Assembly (NCBI GenBank): GCA_016882345.1 | Contig: VGQR01000097.1 | Span: forward strand, 1-7,144 | Length of the DNA stretch: 7,144 bases | DNA from: Cyanobacteria bacterium K_DeepCast_35m_m2_023 | GTDB taxonomy: Bacteria > Cyanobacteriota > Cyanobacteriia > PCC-6307 > Cyanobiaceae | Reading direction: 5' to 3' | Shown: piece by piece, positions 1 through 6,829 of the stretch | Numbering within the stretch: the stretch's first letter is position 1 | How the letters are laid out: every line of letters starts with the position of its first letter | Notes under the pieces: generated by a model | Database searches by the model: none | What the model saw: the letters and a program-made list of their open reading frames with translations, nothing else | What the model was told of the DNA's origin: nothing | Program-made: the position numbers and the translations under genes

Positions 1-13
1 TGTGCCTTTCCGC

Positions 14-38
14 AAAAAAAAGCCCCCGTACGGGGGCT
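14..38 (-). terminator. Intrinsic terminator of pnp
   Basis: Positions 21-38 form a perfect 18-bp palindrome (AGCCCCCGTACGGGGGCT), giving a GC-rich stem of about 7 bp with a GTAC loop. On the minus strand it is followed by an uninterrupted run of T (A14-A21 on the plus strand). It starts 18 bp beyond the pnp stop codon. The plus-strand side has no T run, so it should act only on transcription coming from pnp. Confidence 0.93.
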
Positions 39-56
39 GAATCGTCTGGAGTGCGC

Positions 57-2192
57 TCAGGCCGGTGTGGCCGCGCCGTCGCTTTGGGGCACACCGCGCA
101 GGGTGAGGTTGATGCGGCCGCGATTGTCGATTTCGCGCACGCGCACGGTGACCTGATCACCGACGTTGACCACGTCTTCCACCTTCTCGACCCGGGCTTC
201 CGAGAGCTGGGAGATGTGGATCATGCCTTCTTTGCCGGGCAGGATCTCGACGAAGGCGCCGATGGGGATCACGCGGGTCACTGCACCGCTGAACACTTCA
301 CCCTCGGACACGCGGCGGGTGAGCCCTTCGATGATGCGCTGGGCCTCTTCGGCTGCGGCACCGTCGTGGCTGGCGATCGTGACGATGCCGCCATCCTCGA
401 TGTCGATCTTGGTGTTGGTGCGCTCGGTGATGCCCTTGATCGTGCGGCCCCCAGGGCCGATCACGGTACCGATCAGCTCCGGATTGATGCGGAAGCTGAG
501 CAGGCGGGGGGCGTGGGGGCTCAGGGTGTCGCGGGGCTTGTCGATTGCCTCGAGCATCTTCTCGAGGATGTGCAGCCGGGCCGGACGGGCCTGGTTGATG
601 GCTTCAGCCACGGTCTTGAGCTCAAGCCCCGTGATCTTCATGTCCATCTGCAGGGCGGTGATGCCCTTGTCGGTGCCGGCCACCTTGAAGTCCATGTCTC
701 CGAGGAAATCCTCGATGCCCTGGATGTCGGTGAGGATGCGCACCTCATCGCCTTCCTTAATCAACCCCATGGCGGCTCCACTCACCGGGGCCTTGAGGGG
801 TACGCCGGCATCCATGAGTGCCAGGGTGCTGCCGCACACCGAGCCCATGGAGGTGGAGCCGTTGGAGCTGAGGCACTCCGAGACCACCCGCAGCACATAG
901 GGGAACGACTCCTTGGGGGGCAGCACGGGCACCAGGGCTCGTTCGGCTAGGGCGCCGTGGCCGATCTCGCGGCGGCCGGGACTGCGCATCGGCCGGGTCT
1001 CACCGGTCGAGTAGGGGGGGAAGTTGTAGTGGTGTAGGTAGGTCTTTTCGTTCGATGGATTGAGGTCATCCATCTCCTGGGCGTCGCTGGGGGTGCCCAG
1101 GGTGGCGCAGGACAGCACCTGGGTCAGACCGCGCTGGAACAGGCCTGAGCCGTGGACGCGCTTGGGCAGCACTCCGACAGCGGCCTGAATTGGACGGACG
1201 TCGTCGAGGTTGCGGCCGTCGACGCGCTTGCCATCTTTGATGATCTGCTCGCGCATCAGCTTCTTGGTCAGCGATTTGTAGCTGTTGCCCAAGGCTTTGC
1301 CGTTTCTGCTGACGGCGACTTTGATGGCGTCGTCGTCTTTGAGACCTTCAATTTTGCTGGCGACTTCGGCTTTGATGGCGTCGAGCTTGTCGTCACGCTC
1401 GCCCTTGCTGAGGCTGAACTGCTTGAGCACTTCGCCGATGCCCTTGCTGCATTCCTTCTCGAGGAACTTGGGCAGGGTGGCGTCTTCAGCCTTGGCTTCA
1501 GGAATCACCTGGTCGATGCCCAAAGTCTTGAGCAGATCGAGCTGCGCCTTGAGCAGTTCGCTCACCGCATCGTAGCCGAAGTCGATGGCTTCGATCACAT
1601 CCTGCTCGGGCAGCTGGTTGGCACCGGCTTCGACCATGATCACGCCTTGGGGCGTACCGGCGACCACCAGATCCAGATCACTGCGTTCGATTTCGCGGTA
1701 GCTGGGGTTGAGGACGAAGTCATCGCCCAGCAGGCCCACGCGCACCGCCGCCATCGGGCCGTGGAAGGGGATCTTGGCCAGCAGGGTGGCCATCGAGGCG
1801 CCAGTCACGGCCAGCACGTCGGGTGGAACCCGCTCGTCGAGCGAGAGGCAGGTGGCGACGACCTGCAGGTCGTCGCGCATCCAGCCTGGAAACAGCGGCC
1901 GCATCGGCCGATCGATCAAGCGGGCGATCAGGGTGGCGCGCTCGGGTGGGCGGCTCTCGCGACGCATGAAACTGCCTGGAATGCGGCCGGCGGCGTACAG
2001 CCGCTCTTCGTAATCGCAGATCAGGGGCAGGAAATCGATGCCTTCACGGCCGCCAGAGCGTGTGGCGGTGACCAGAACGGCGGTATCTCCGCATTCGACC
2101 ATCATCGAGCCCCCGGCCTGGGGGGCAAAACGACCGGTGGTCAGCCGGATCTCCCGACCATCGAAGGAGATCGACTGAGTTTGTCCTTGCAC
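57..2192 (-). CDS. pnp: Polyribonucleotide nucleotidyltransferase (PNPase)
   Basis: PNPase degrades RNA 3' to 5' by phosphorolysis, releasing nucleoside diphosphates, and can also add 3' tails. It works in the cytoplasm as a ring-shaped trimer. The 711-residue product has the full family layout and usual length. A first RNase PH domain (about 1-145) carries the FMRR loop (75-78), the counterpart of the RNA-contacting FFRR loop of other PNPases. A helical linker (about 235-320) precedes the catalytic second RNase PH domain (about 323-545), which has the phosphate-site SSNGSTSM stretch (442-449) and the conserved aspartates around [13 protein letters not shown] and LQMDMKI (498-520). A KH domain follows, with GPGG at 579-582, and then an S1 domain (about 631-698). 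The start is GTG, chosen because [15 protein letters not shown] is the usual cyanobacterial N-terminus; an AAGGA lies 11 nt upstream. The gene has its own leader, separated from rpsN by a terminator, and ends in a strong terminator. No active-site residue appears to be missing. Confidence 0.98.
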   Translation of the reverse strand: MQGQTQSISFDGREIRLTTGRFAPQAGGSMMVECGDTAVLVTATRSGGREGIDFLPLICDYEERLYAAGRIPGSFMRRESRPPERATLIARLIDRPMRPLFPGWMRDDLQVVATCLSLDERVPPDVLAVTGASMATLLAKIPFHGPMAAVRVGLLGDDFVLNPSYREIERSDLDLVVAGTPQGVIMVEAGANQLPEQDVIEAIDFGYDAVSELLKAQLDLLKTLGIDQVIPEAKAEDATLPKFLEKECSKGIGEVLKQFSLSKGERDDKLDAIKAEVASKIEGLKDDDAIKVAVSRNGKALGNSYKSLTKKLMREQIIKDGKRVDGRNLDDVRPIQAAVGVLPKRVHGSGLFQRGLTQVLSCATLGTPSDAQEMDDLNPSNEKTYLHHYNFPPYSTGETRPMRSPGRREIGHGALAERALVPVLPPKESFPYVLRVVSECLSSNGSTSMGSVCGSTLALMDAGVPLKAPVSGAAMGLIKEGDEVRILTDIQGIEDFLGDMDFKVAGTDKGITALQMDMKITGLELKTVAEAINQARPARLHILEKMLEAIDKPRDTLSPHAPRLLSFRINPELIGTVIGPGGRTIKGITERTNTKIDIEDGGIVTIASHDGAAAEEAQRIIEGLTRRVSEGEVFSGAVTRVIPIGAFVEILPGKEGMIHISQLSEARVEKVEDVVNVGDQVTVRVREIDNRGRINLTLRGVPQSDGAATPA

Positions 2193-2323
2193 TGGGCTTT
2201 ATGTCCTTTTTGTCAACTCTCATTCTCGCATTTGGCCCCCAAGGTCTGGCGGATTTCGGTGTTTTTTCATGCTTTGCTGCGCGCTGGAGCAGGCGTTGCT
2301 CGCCCGCATCGCGCTGACTGCAC
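2193..2323 (-). promoter_or_regulatory. pnp leader / presumed promoter region
   Basis: These 131 bp lie between the rpsN terminator and the pnp start codon, so a pnp promoter should be here unless pnp is expressed by read-through. A possible Shine-Dalgarno AAGGA is at 2204-2208 on the minus strand. The minus-strand RNA could form a 7-bp hairpin at 2289-2307 (GCGGGCG, loop AGCAA, CGCCTGC, with one G-U pair). I see no convincing -35/-10 pair. A perfect TTGACA at 2211-2216 is too close to the start codon to serve as one. The position suggests regulation of pnp separate from the upstream genes, but no element is proven. Confidence 0.45.
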
Positions 2324-2349
2324 AAAAAAGCGCCCTGCTGGAGGGCGCT
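2324..2349 (-). terminator. Intrinsic terminator after rpsN
   Basis: A perfect 8-bp stem (AGCGCCCT / AGGGCGCT, 2329-2336 and 2342-2349) closes a 5-nt GCTGG loop. On the minus strand it is followed by six T (A2324-A2329 on the plus strand). It lies 50 bp beyond the rpsN stop codon and before the pnp leader, so it probably ends the serS-channel-rseP-rpsN transcript and makes pnp at least partly independent. Its T run is shorter than that of the pnp terminator, so some read-through is possible. Confidence 0.88.
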
Positions 2350-2399
2350 GCTGCATCACCAGAATGGGGTTTGTGGTCGAGGTCCTACCACCGCTCTGC

Positions 2400-2702
2400 T
2401 TACCAGCTGGACTTGACCACGCCGGGCAGTTCGCCCTTGTGGGCGCGCTCGCGCAGCTGGTTGCGGCACAGGCCAAAGTCGCGATAGACGCCGCGGGGTT
2501 TACCGGTGGCCCAGCAGCGGTTGCGCAGACGGCTGGGGGCACTGTTGCGGGGTAGGTCCTGGATCTTGCGGTGGATTTCCAGGCGCTCCATCGGATCAGC
2601 AGCCGCTTCAAAGGCAGCCTTGAGGGCGGCACGCTTGGCTGCGTAGCGCTCGACCATCTTCTTGCGCTTGACGTCGCGCGCGATCATCGACTTTTTAGCC
2701 AT
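2400..2702 (-). CDS. rpsN: Small ribosomal subunit protein S14
   Basis: S14 binds the 3' major domain of 16S rRNA in the head of the 30S subunit and is needed for its assembly. The 100-residue product is the long form usual in cyanobacteria. It starts [15 protein letters not shown], is rich in Lys and Arg, and ends with the family signature: [12 protein letters not shown] (60-71), RDFGLCR (74-80) and PGVVKSSW (93-100). Only two cysteines are present (C63, C79) and the paired CxxC motifs of zinc-binding S14 are absent, so this is the zinc-independent type. The start is ATG, with a weak GAGAG about 12 nt upstream that falls inside a predicted hairpin. The gene follows rseP after 61 bp and is followed by a terminator. 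It stands alone from the large ribosomal-protein operons, as in other cyanobacteria as far as I recall. Confidence 0.98.
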   Translation of the reverse strand: MAKKSMIARDVKRKKMVERYAAKRAALKAAFEAAADPMERLEIHRKIQDLPRNSAPSRLRNRCWATGKPRGVYRDFGLCRNQLRERAHKGELPGVVKSSW

Positions 2703-2749
2703 CCGGCAGCTGAGCTCTCAAGACGTAGCTCGTCAGCTTACCTCGCCGG
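2703..2749 (-). promoter_or_regulatory. Possible stem-loop in the rpsN leader
   Basis: The minus-strand RNA just before the rpsN ATG can fold into a compound hairpin. CCGGC (2749-2745) pairs with GCCGG (2707-2703). After a 6-nt bulge, AGCUGA (2738-2733) pairs with UCAGCU (2713-2708). After a 3-nt bulge, three more pairs close a 10-nt loop. The last paired base directly abuts the start codon, and the only Shine-Dalgarno-like GAGAG (2719-2715) lies at the loop and inner stem. Such a fold could limit ribosome access, which would suit feedback control of a ribosomal protein. The pairing is seen directly; the regulatory role is inference. Confidence 0.35.
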
Positions 2750-2763
2750 TTGTCGCGGCCTGT

Positions 2764-3852
2764 TCAGCGGCTCAGAAGTTGCTGGACCACGGCCAGCTGG
2801 CTGGTGTCCTTGACGATCAGCACCAGGCTGAGGCCGACCAGAAACACAAAGCCGGATTGCATGAAGGCCATCTGAAAACGCTCGGGCAAGGGCCGACCGC
2901 GCAGCCCTTCGAGCAGCAACAGCACCAACTGACCGCCGTCGAGCAGGGGCAGGGGCAGGGCGTTCAGCACCGCTAGGTTGATCGAGATCAAGGCGGTGAA
3001 CAGAAACAGGCTATTGCCCCCTTGATGGGCCAGCGAAGCCCCCATTTCGACAATCTTAACTGGTCCTGAGACCTGGCTGGCGGTCGTGCCGAAATGGGTC
3101 ACCAGAGTGGTGAAGCCATCGACGGTGCGCTTGAGCAGCAGCATCAGGTCGCGATTGGCCTGGCGCAGGGGCTCCAGCGGGCCCCGTGCGGCGCGAAAGG
3201 TCTCGATGCCGCTGGGTTGCAGCTGGGCTCCGATGCGGCCCACCCCGCCGAGATCATCGGGGGTGAGCCGCAGCTGCAGGTTGCGGCCGTCGCGATCGAC
3301 CGCGACCGGGACCGTCAACCCTGGTGCCGCCTTGATCTGGTCGACCAGGCGGGCGACGGCCGTCTGCCCCCCGCCGAGGCTCTCGCCAGCCAGGGCGGTG
3401 ATGCGGTCGCCGCTCTGCAGACCAGCGAGGGCGGCAGGCTGGCCGCTCTGCACGCCGCTGACCAGCACACCTGGGGTGGCGCTGAAGCCCGAGGGAATGC
3501 CCACCACCAGCCCCTGGCCCAGCAGCACCAGCCAGGCCAACAGCAGGTTGGCCAAAACCCCCGCGGCGATCACCAGGGCCCTTTGCGGCAGCGGCCGGTT
3601 GCGCAGCAGGTCGGGGTCGTTGGCCGGGATCGGGCTGTCATCGTCGTCATCGGGAAAGCTGACGAAGCCGCCTAACGGAATGGCCCTCAGGGCAAATTGC
3701 ACGCCGCGCAAGCGGCGCTCGAGCAGCACCGGGCCAAAACCAACCGAAAAACCGCTGACGCGGATGCCTTGCAGGGTGGCGGCCAAGAAATGACCCGCCT
3801 CGTGCACCACGATCAGTCCCGCCAGGATGGCCAGTGCCACCAGAACACCCAT
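2764..3852 (-). CDS. rseP: Site-2 intramembrane zinc metalloprotease (RseP/S2P family, M50)
   Basis: Members of this family cut substrates within the membrane, typically anti-sigma factors or other single-pass proteins already trimmed by another protease. The 362-residue product is the short form with a single PDZ domain (the E. coli protein is about 450 residues with two). An N-terminal membrane segment contains the zinc-binding HEAGH (17-21; H17, H21 and catalytic E18). Further membrane segments lie at about 92-116, 283-303 and 332-350. The PDZ domain spans about 118-198 (GVQSGQPAALAGLQSGDRI). The third zinc ligand lies in the family motif NALPLPLLDGG (297-307; D305). An acidic DDDDD run (68-72) sits between the first two membrane segments. 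The ATG start is supported by GAGG 8 nt upstream. The gene lies 26 bp after the channel gene. Its substrate cannot be read from this window. Cyanobacteria often carry several family members, so the rseP symbol is by family rather than proven orthology. Confidence 0.93.
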   Translation of the reverse strand: MGVLVALAILAGLIVVHEAGHFLAATLQGIRVSGFSVGFGPVLLERRLRGVQFALRAIPLGGFVSFPDDDDDSPIPANDPDLLRNRPLPQRALVIAAGVLANLLLAWLVLLGQGLVVGIPSGFSATPGVLVSGVQSGQPAALAGLQSGDRITALAGESLGGGQTAVARLVDQIKAAPGLTVPVAVDRDGRNLQLRLTPDDLGGVGRIGAQLQPSGIETFRAARGPLEPLRQANRDLMLLLKRTVDGFTTLVTHFGTTASQVSGPVKIVEMGASLAHQGGNSLFLFTALISINLAVLNALPLPLLDGGQLVLLLLEGLRGRPLPERFQMAFMQSGFVFLVGLSLVLIVKDTSQLAVVQQLLSR

Positions 3853-3860
3853 GCCGACAG

Positions 3861-3864
3861 CCTC
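3861..3864 (-). promoter_or_regulatory. Shine-Dalgarno of rseP
   Basis: GAGG on the minus strand lies 8 nt before the rseP ATG, in the 26-bp gap after the channel stop codon. It is the best-placed ribosome binding site in the window and fixes the rseP start. Confidence 0.65.
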
Positions 3865-3878
3865 ACTGAGCGCTGACG

Positions 3879-5315
3879 CTAGTCGCTCTGGCCTCCCATG
3901 TTGTTGAACAGCTGTTGCATGCGTTTGAGCAGCGTGTCGCCCAGCCGGCTGGATTCGGCATCGGCGAGTTGCTGCAGTTCACTGCGACGGGCACTCACCA
4001 GGGCAGCGATGCGTCCAAGCAGGCTGGGATCTGATTCGATCAGTGGCAGCAGGTCGCGCCGTTCGACTTCGAGCAGGGTGGTTGGCTCCAGGGCTCGAAC
4101 CGAGGCGTTTCGGGGTTCGTCGACACAGAGGGTCATCTCGCCGAACACCGCTTCGGGGCCCAGTTTGGCGATTGAGGTGGGCGGGCCAGCCGGGCTGCTT
4201 TTGAGCACTTCGACGCTGCCGCTGATCACCTGATACAGGGCATCGCCAGGATCGCCTTCGCGCACGACAACCTCGCCGGCGGCAAAGCGCAGGCAGCGGG
4301 TGAGCTCGGCGAGCCGTAGGCGTTCCTGAAGATTGAGTTCAGCGAGCAGGGGGTTGCGGCTGAGCCATTCGGCCCGCTTGCTGCTGCCGCCGCGACTGCG
4401 ATCCAAGACGTGCTGGTCCCTGAGCCGATCGCGCCTGCGCAGTTCCATCACCGGGAACGGCACGCTTTGGCCGATTCGCTCAAGCGCGTACCAGACCTGC
4501 TCGAGCAGGTCGCTGGTCAGATCGAAATGGGCGCGATCGCCCAGCTCAGCCTGAAACACCATGACCTCATAGCGAATGGCGCTGGCGTCGTAGCCGCCGA
4601 CCCAAACCTTGGGCGCGGGCTGGTCCAGCACCGCGGGGTGCAGGCACAGCACGCGACGCAACAGCGCCAGGGCTTCGCTGGGGGGCAATGCGTAGTCGAG
4701 TCCAAGGCTGAAGCGGCAGCCCACCGGGGTTCCGGAGCGAAACCGCCGCAGGTTTTGCTGGGCCACGGTGCTGTTCGACAGCACCACCTGCGCCCCATCC
4801 ATCGCGCTGAGATGGGTGTTCATCAGCGTGAGCTGGGTGACAATGCCGCGCACCTCCCCGAGGTCAATCCAATCGCCCTCGCGAAAGGGGGGATCGAGTT
4901 GCAGCGTGATGCCGGCAAACAGGTCTTTGAGCGTTTCTTGAGCGGCCAGGCCGATCACGGCGGTCAGCACCGCCGAGGTGGTCACCAGGCCCACCAGGTT
5001 GATCTGGGCCCGCTGCTGAATCAGCACCACGGTGAAAGCAGCAGCAATCACCAGCAGCAGCAGATCGCTCAAAATTTTTGACGGTCCTCGCCACAGCCCC
5101 AGCTGGGCGGGCAGTTCCAGCAGCAGCCAACGGGCCAGATGCAGGGCGGCATAGACCAGCAGCAGATCCACCCCCAGGGCGATCCAGGGTGAGGCCCCAC
5201 TCAGGGCGCCCCAGGGGGCGATCAGGCTATGCAGCACCACCGCCACCCAGCTCAGCAGCACCATGCGCAGCGGAAATCCGCCGAGCCCTGGGGTGAGCCG
5301 GCGCAGCTGGTTCAC
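3879..5315 (-). CDS. MscS-like channel with C-terminal cyclic-nucleotide-binding domain (bCNG family)
   Basis: The 478-residue product combines a small-conductance mechanosensitive channel module with a cyclic-nucleotide-binding domain, the layout of the bacterial cyclic-nucleotide-gated (bCNG) family. Hydrophobic segments lie at about 17-38, 45-68 and 82-100. The pore-lining helix spans about 106-138, running into DLFAGITLQLDPPFREGDWI, the MscS signature where the pore meets the cytoplasmic beta domain (to about 190). The MscS alpha/beta domain follows to about 292, and the CNMP domain spans about 325-440. Its phosphate-binding cassette is FGEMTLCVDEPRNASVRA (391-408), with G392, E393 and the phosphate-contacting R402 intact, so ligand binding is plausible. 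The start is GTG and overlaps the serS stop in a GTGA; no Shine-Dalgarno is visible, which suggests translational coupling. M18 is an alternative start. In this family ligand control is known, but some members respond weakly or not at all to tension, so gating by cAMP or cGMP and osmotic relief are both inferences here. Confidence 0.9.
   Translation of the reverse strand: MNQLRRLTPGLGGFPLRMVLLSWVAVVLHSLIAPWGALSGASPWIALGVDLLLVYAALHLARWLLLELPAQLGLWRGPSKILSDLLLLVIAAAFTVVLIQQRAQINLVGLVTTSAVLTAVIGLAAQETLKDLFAGITLQLDPPFREGDWIDLGEVRGIVTQLTLMNTHLSAMDGAQVVLSNSTVAQQNLRRFRSGTPVGCRFSLGLDYALPPSEALALLRRVLCLHPAVLDQPAPKVWVGGYDASAIRYEVMVFQAELGDRAHFDLTSDLLEQVWYALERIGQSVPFPVMELRRRDRLRDQHVLDRSRGGSSKRAEWLSRNPLLAELNLQERLRLAELTRCLRFAAGEVVVREGDPGDALYQVISGSVEVLKSSPAGPPTSIAKLGPEAVFGEMTLCVDEPRNASVRALEPTTLLEVERRDLLPLIESDPSLLGRIAALVSARRSELQQLADAESSRLGDTLLKRMQQLFNNMGGQSD
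4533..4540. repeat. HIP1 octamer GCGATCGC (copy 1)
   Basis: This is an exact match to the highly iterated palindrome HIP1, common in many cyanobacterial genomes. It lies inside the channel coding region. It is useful as a lineage hint and has no known function specific to this gene. Confidence 0.75.
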
Positions 5316-6589
5316 GGCGCCGTGATGCGATCGCGGCCGAAATAGGGCACCAGCGCCTGGGGCAACTGCACAGTGCCGTCGGACTGCTGGCCGGTCTCGA
5401 GCAGTGCCGCCATGGTGCGCCCCACGGCCAGGCCGCTGCCGTTGAGGGTGTGCAGCAGCTGGGTGGTCTTGCCGTCCTTGCAGCGGATGCTGCTGCGGCG
5501 CGCCTGAAAGTCACCGCAGACGCTGCAGCTCGAGATCTCGCGGTAGGAGCCGGCCCCCGGCAGCCACACCTCCAGGTCGTAGGTGCGGCTGGCCGAGAAG
5601 CCTAGATCGCCGCTGCACAGTTCGATCTTGCGGTAGGGCAGCTCCAGGGCCACCAGCACCGCCTCGGCATCGGCGGTGAGCTGCTGGTGCGCCTCGGCCG
5701 AGTGATCGGGGTGGCAGAACCAGTACAGCTCCACCTTGTTGAACTGGTGCAGGCGGATCAGCCCGCGGGTGTCGCGGCCGTAGCTGCCCGCCTCGCGGCG
5801 AAAACAGGGGGTGTAGGCCGCATACTTAAGCGGCAGCTGCTCGGCCGGGATCACCTCGCCGCGGTGCAGGGAGGTGATCGGCACCTCGGCGGTGGGGGTC
5901 AGCCACAGGTCATCGTCGGCGCAGCGAAAGCTCTCGTCGGCGAACTTGGGCAACTGGCCCGAGCCGCGCAGGCTGTCGCTGTTCACCAGGATCGGCGGCA
6001 GCACCTCGCTGTAGCCGCGGCTGCTGTGCAGATCGAGCATGAAGCTGATCAGGGCGCGCTCCAACCGGGCGCCCTGGCCCAGCAGCGTCACAAAGCGGCT
6101 CTGGGCGATGCGCACCGAGCGTTCGCTTTCAAACAAGCCCAGTCGTTCGGCGATCTGCCAGTGCTCCTGCAGGCCGTCTTCGCTGCGTGGCGTGCCCCAA
6201 CGGCTCACCTCCACGTTCTCGGTTTCGTTGGCACCATCGGGGGTGTCGGCCGACGGCAGGTTGGGAAAGGTGAGCAGTTGCTCGCGCAGCTTGGCTTCAA
6301 GCGCCTTTTCCTCCTCTTCGAGCACCGCCACCTGCTGCTTGATGCGGTTGCCGGCATCACGCAGTTGCCGCACCTCGGGCCCGTTTGCTGCCGCGCCCCC
6401 CTGGATCAGCTGACCCACCTGCTTGCCAATGCGGTTGCCCTCGGCCTGCAGCTCGCTGCGCTGCTGCTCGAGATCCCGCTCCTGGCGGGCGATCAGCTGC
6501 ACTCCAGTCAGGTCGACCTGCATACCCCGGCGGGCCAGTTGGACGGCGATCAGCTCGGGGTTGTCGCGCAGCAGCCGCTGGTCGAGCAC
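5312..6589 (-). CDS. serS: Seryl-tRNA synthetase
   Basis: This cytoplasmic class II synthetase charges tRNA-Ser with serine and also makes Ser-tRNA-Sec where that exists. The 425-residue product has the usual length and order of parts. An N-terminal domain has a long charged helical hairpin (about 30-105), the coiled coil that reads the tRNA long variable arm. The catalytic core contains TPTAEVP (231-237), motif 2 at FRREAGSYGRDTRGL (263-277), SSCSVCGDFQARR (353-365) and motif 3 at LNGSGLAVGRTMAALLE (382-398, ATP-binding Arg391). The start is GTG, chosen because MLDQRLLRDNPELI is the typical N-terminus. The leader is pyrimidine-rich with no recognisable Shine-Dalgarno. It is the first gene of the minus-strand cluster, and its TGA stop overlaps the GTG start of the channel gene. 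About 90% of the first 28 codons end in G or C, typical of a native housekeeping gene here. No key residue appears lost. Confidence 0.98.
   Translation of the reverse strand: MLDQRLLRDNPELIAVQLARRGMQVDLTGVQLIARQERDLEQQRSELQAEGNRIGKQVGQLIQGGAAANGPEVRQLRDAGNRIKQQVAVLEEEEKALEAKLREQLLTFPNLPSADTPDGANETENVEVSRWGTPRSEDGLQEHWQIAERLGLFESERSVRIAQSRFVTLLGQGARLERALISFMLDLHSSRGYSEVLPPILVNSDSLRGSGQLPKFADESFRCADDDLWLTPTAEVPITSLHRGEVIPAEQLPLKYAAYTPCFRREAGSYGRDTRGLIRLHQFNKVELYWFCHPDHSAEAHQQLTADAEAVLVALELPYRKIELCSGDLGFSASRTYDLEVWLPGAGSYREISSCSVCGDFQARRSSIRCKDGKTTQLLHTLNGSGLAVGRTMAALLETGQQSDGTVQLPQALVPYFGRDRITAP
5327..5334. repeat. HIP1 octamer GCGATCGC (copy 2)
   Basis: This is an exact HIP1 match in the last codons of serS, 12 bp upstream of the channel start codon. 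The same bases encode Arg-Asp-Arg of SerRS. Confidence 0.75.
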
Positions 6590-6829
6590 GGTGGTCTGGT
6601 GGAGGATGAAGGGGATGGGGGCAGCCTATCGAGTCCCTACAAGCCAACTCAGGCCCTTGACGACGATGTGTCGCAAATTTTCAGCTGTGATATAGCTCTG
6701 CTTGGGCGATCCGACAGGGCCAATTTCTTACTGAAGTCATTAGGGAAGCTAACAAATGTAACACAAGCTTTACAGTTGGATTTTTGCGAACGAACAGTTA
6801 ACGTCTGAATCAATACTCGATTGCTGACC
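6590..6829. other. AT-rich divergent intergenic region (serS and plus-strand gene promoters)
   Basis: These 240 bp separate two divergent genes and must carry the serS promoter and probably that of the plus-strand gene. GC drops to about 35-40% between 6721 and 6829. On the minus strand a weak -10-like TATATC lies at 6694-6689, about 100 nt before serS, with only a poor CTGTCG in -35 position. On the plus strand TTTACA (6769-6774) could be a -35, but no good -10 follows. An inverted repeat TGTAA-N8-TTACA sits at 6757-6774. The serS-proximal part (6600-6623) is purine-rich on the plus strand. No small RNA or small gene is supported. Confidence 0.6.
6757..6774. promoter_or_regulatory. Inverted repeat TGTAA-N8-TTACA, possible operator
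   Basis: A perfect 5-bp dyad lies 56 bp before the plus-strand start codon and 168 bp before serS. The half-sites resemble those of CRP/NtcA-type regulators of cyanobacteria. However, written as TGTA-N10-TACA the spacing is two bases longer than the usual NtcA GTA-N8-TAC, and it is likewise too long for a CRP-type TGTGA-N6-TCACA site. It may be an operator for another dimeric regulator, or chance in AT-rich DNA. Confidence 0.22.

Noticed and set aside
51..950. 299-codon plus-strand open frame antisense to the 3' half of pnp
   Set aside because: It is the mirror of the conserved RNase PH, KH and S1 coding sequence. The product is His/Gly/Asp-rich with no family resemblance.
2211..2216. Perfect TTGACA on the minus strand as a pnp -35 box
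   Set aside because: It lies 18 bp before the GTG, so a -10 at normal spacing would fall on the start codon, and no TATAAT-like hexamer is there.
1152..2555. 467-codon plus-strand open frame antisense to pnp and rpsN
   Set aside because: It lies antisense to strongly conserved genes, runs across the terminator and leader, and its translation (rich in His, Gln, Gly and Ala) has no recognisable domain. It is a by-product of high GC in the third codon position.
6757..6774. Canonical NtcA site
   Set aside because: The half-sites GTA and TAC are separated by 10 bases rather than the required 8, so I list it only as an unassigned dyad.
5687..6808. 373-codon plus-strand open frame antisense to serS
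   Set aside because: Its composition is low-complexity Ala/Gln/Leu/Val, it is opposite conserved SerRS motifs, and it extends through the AT-rich intergenic region with no start signals.
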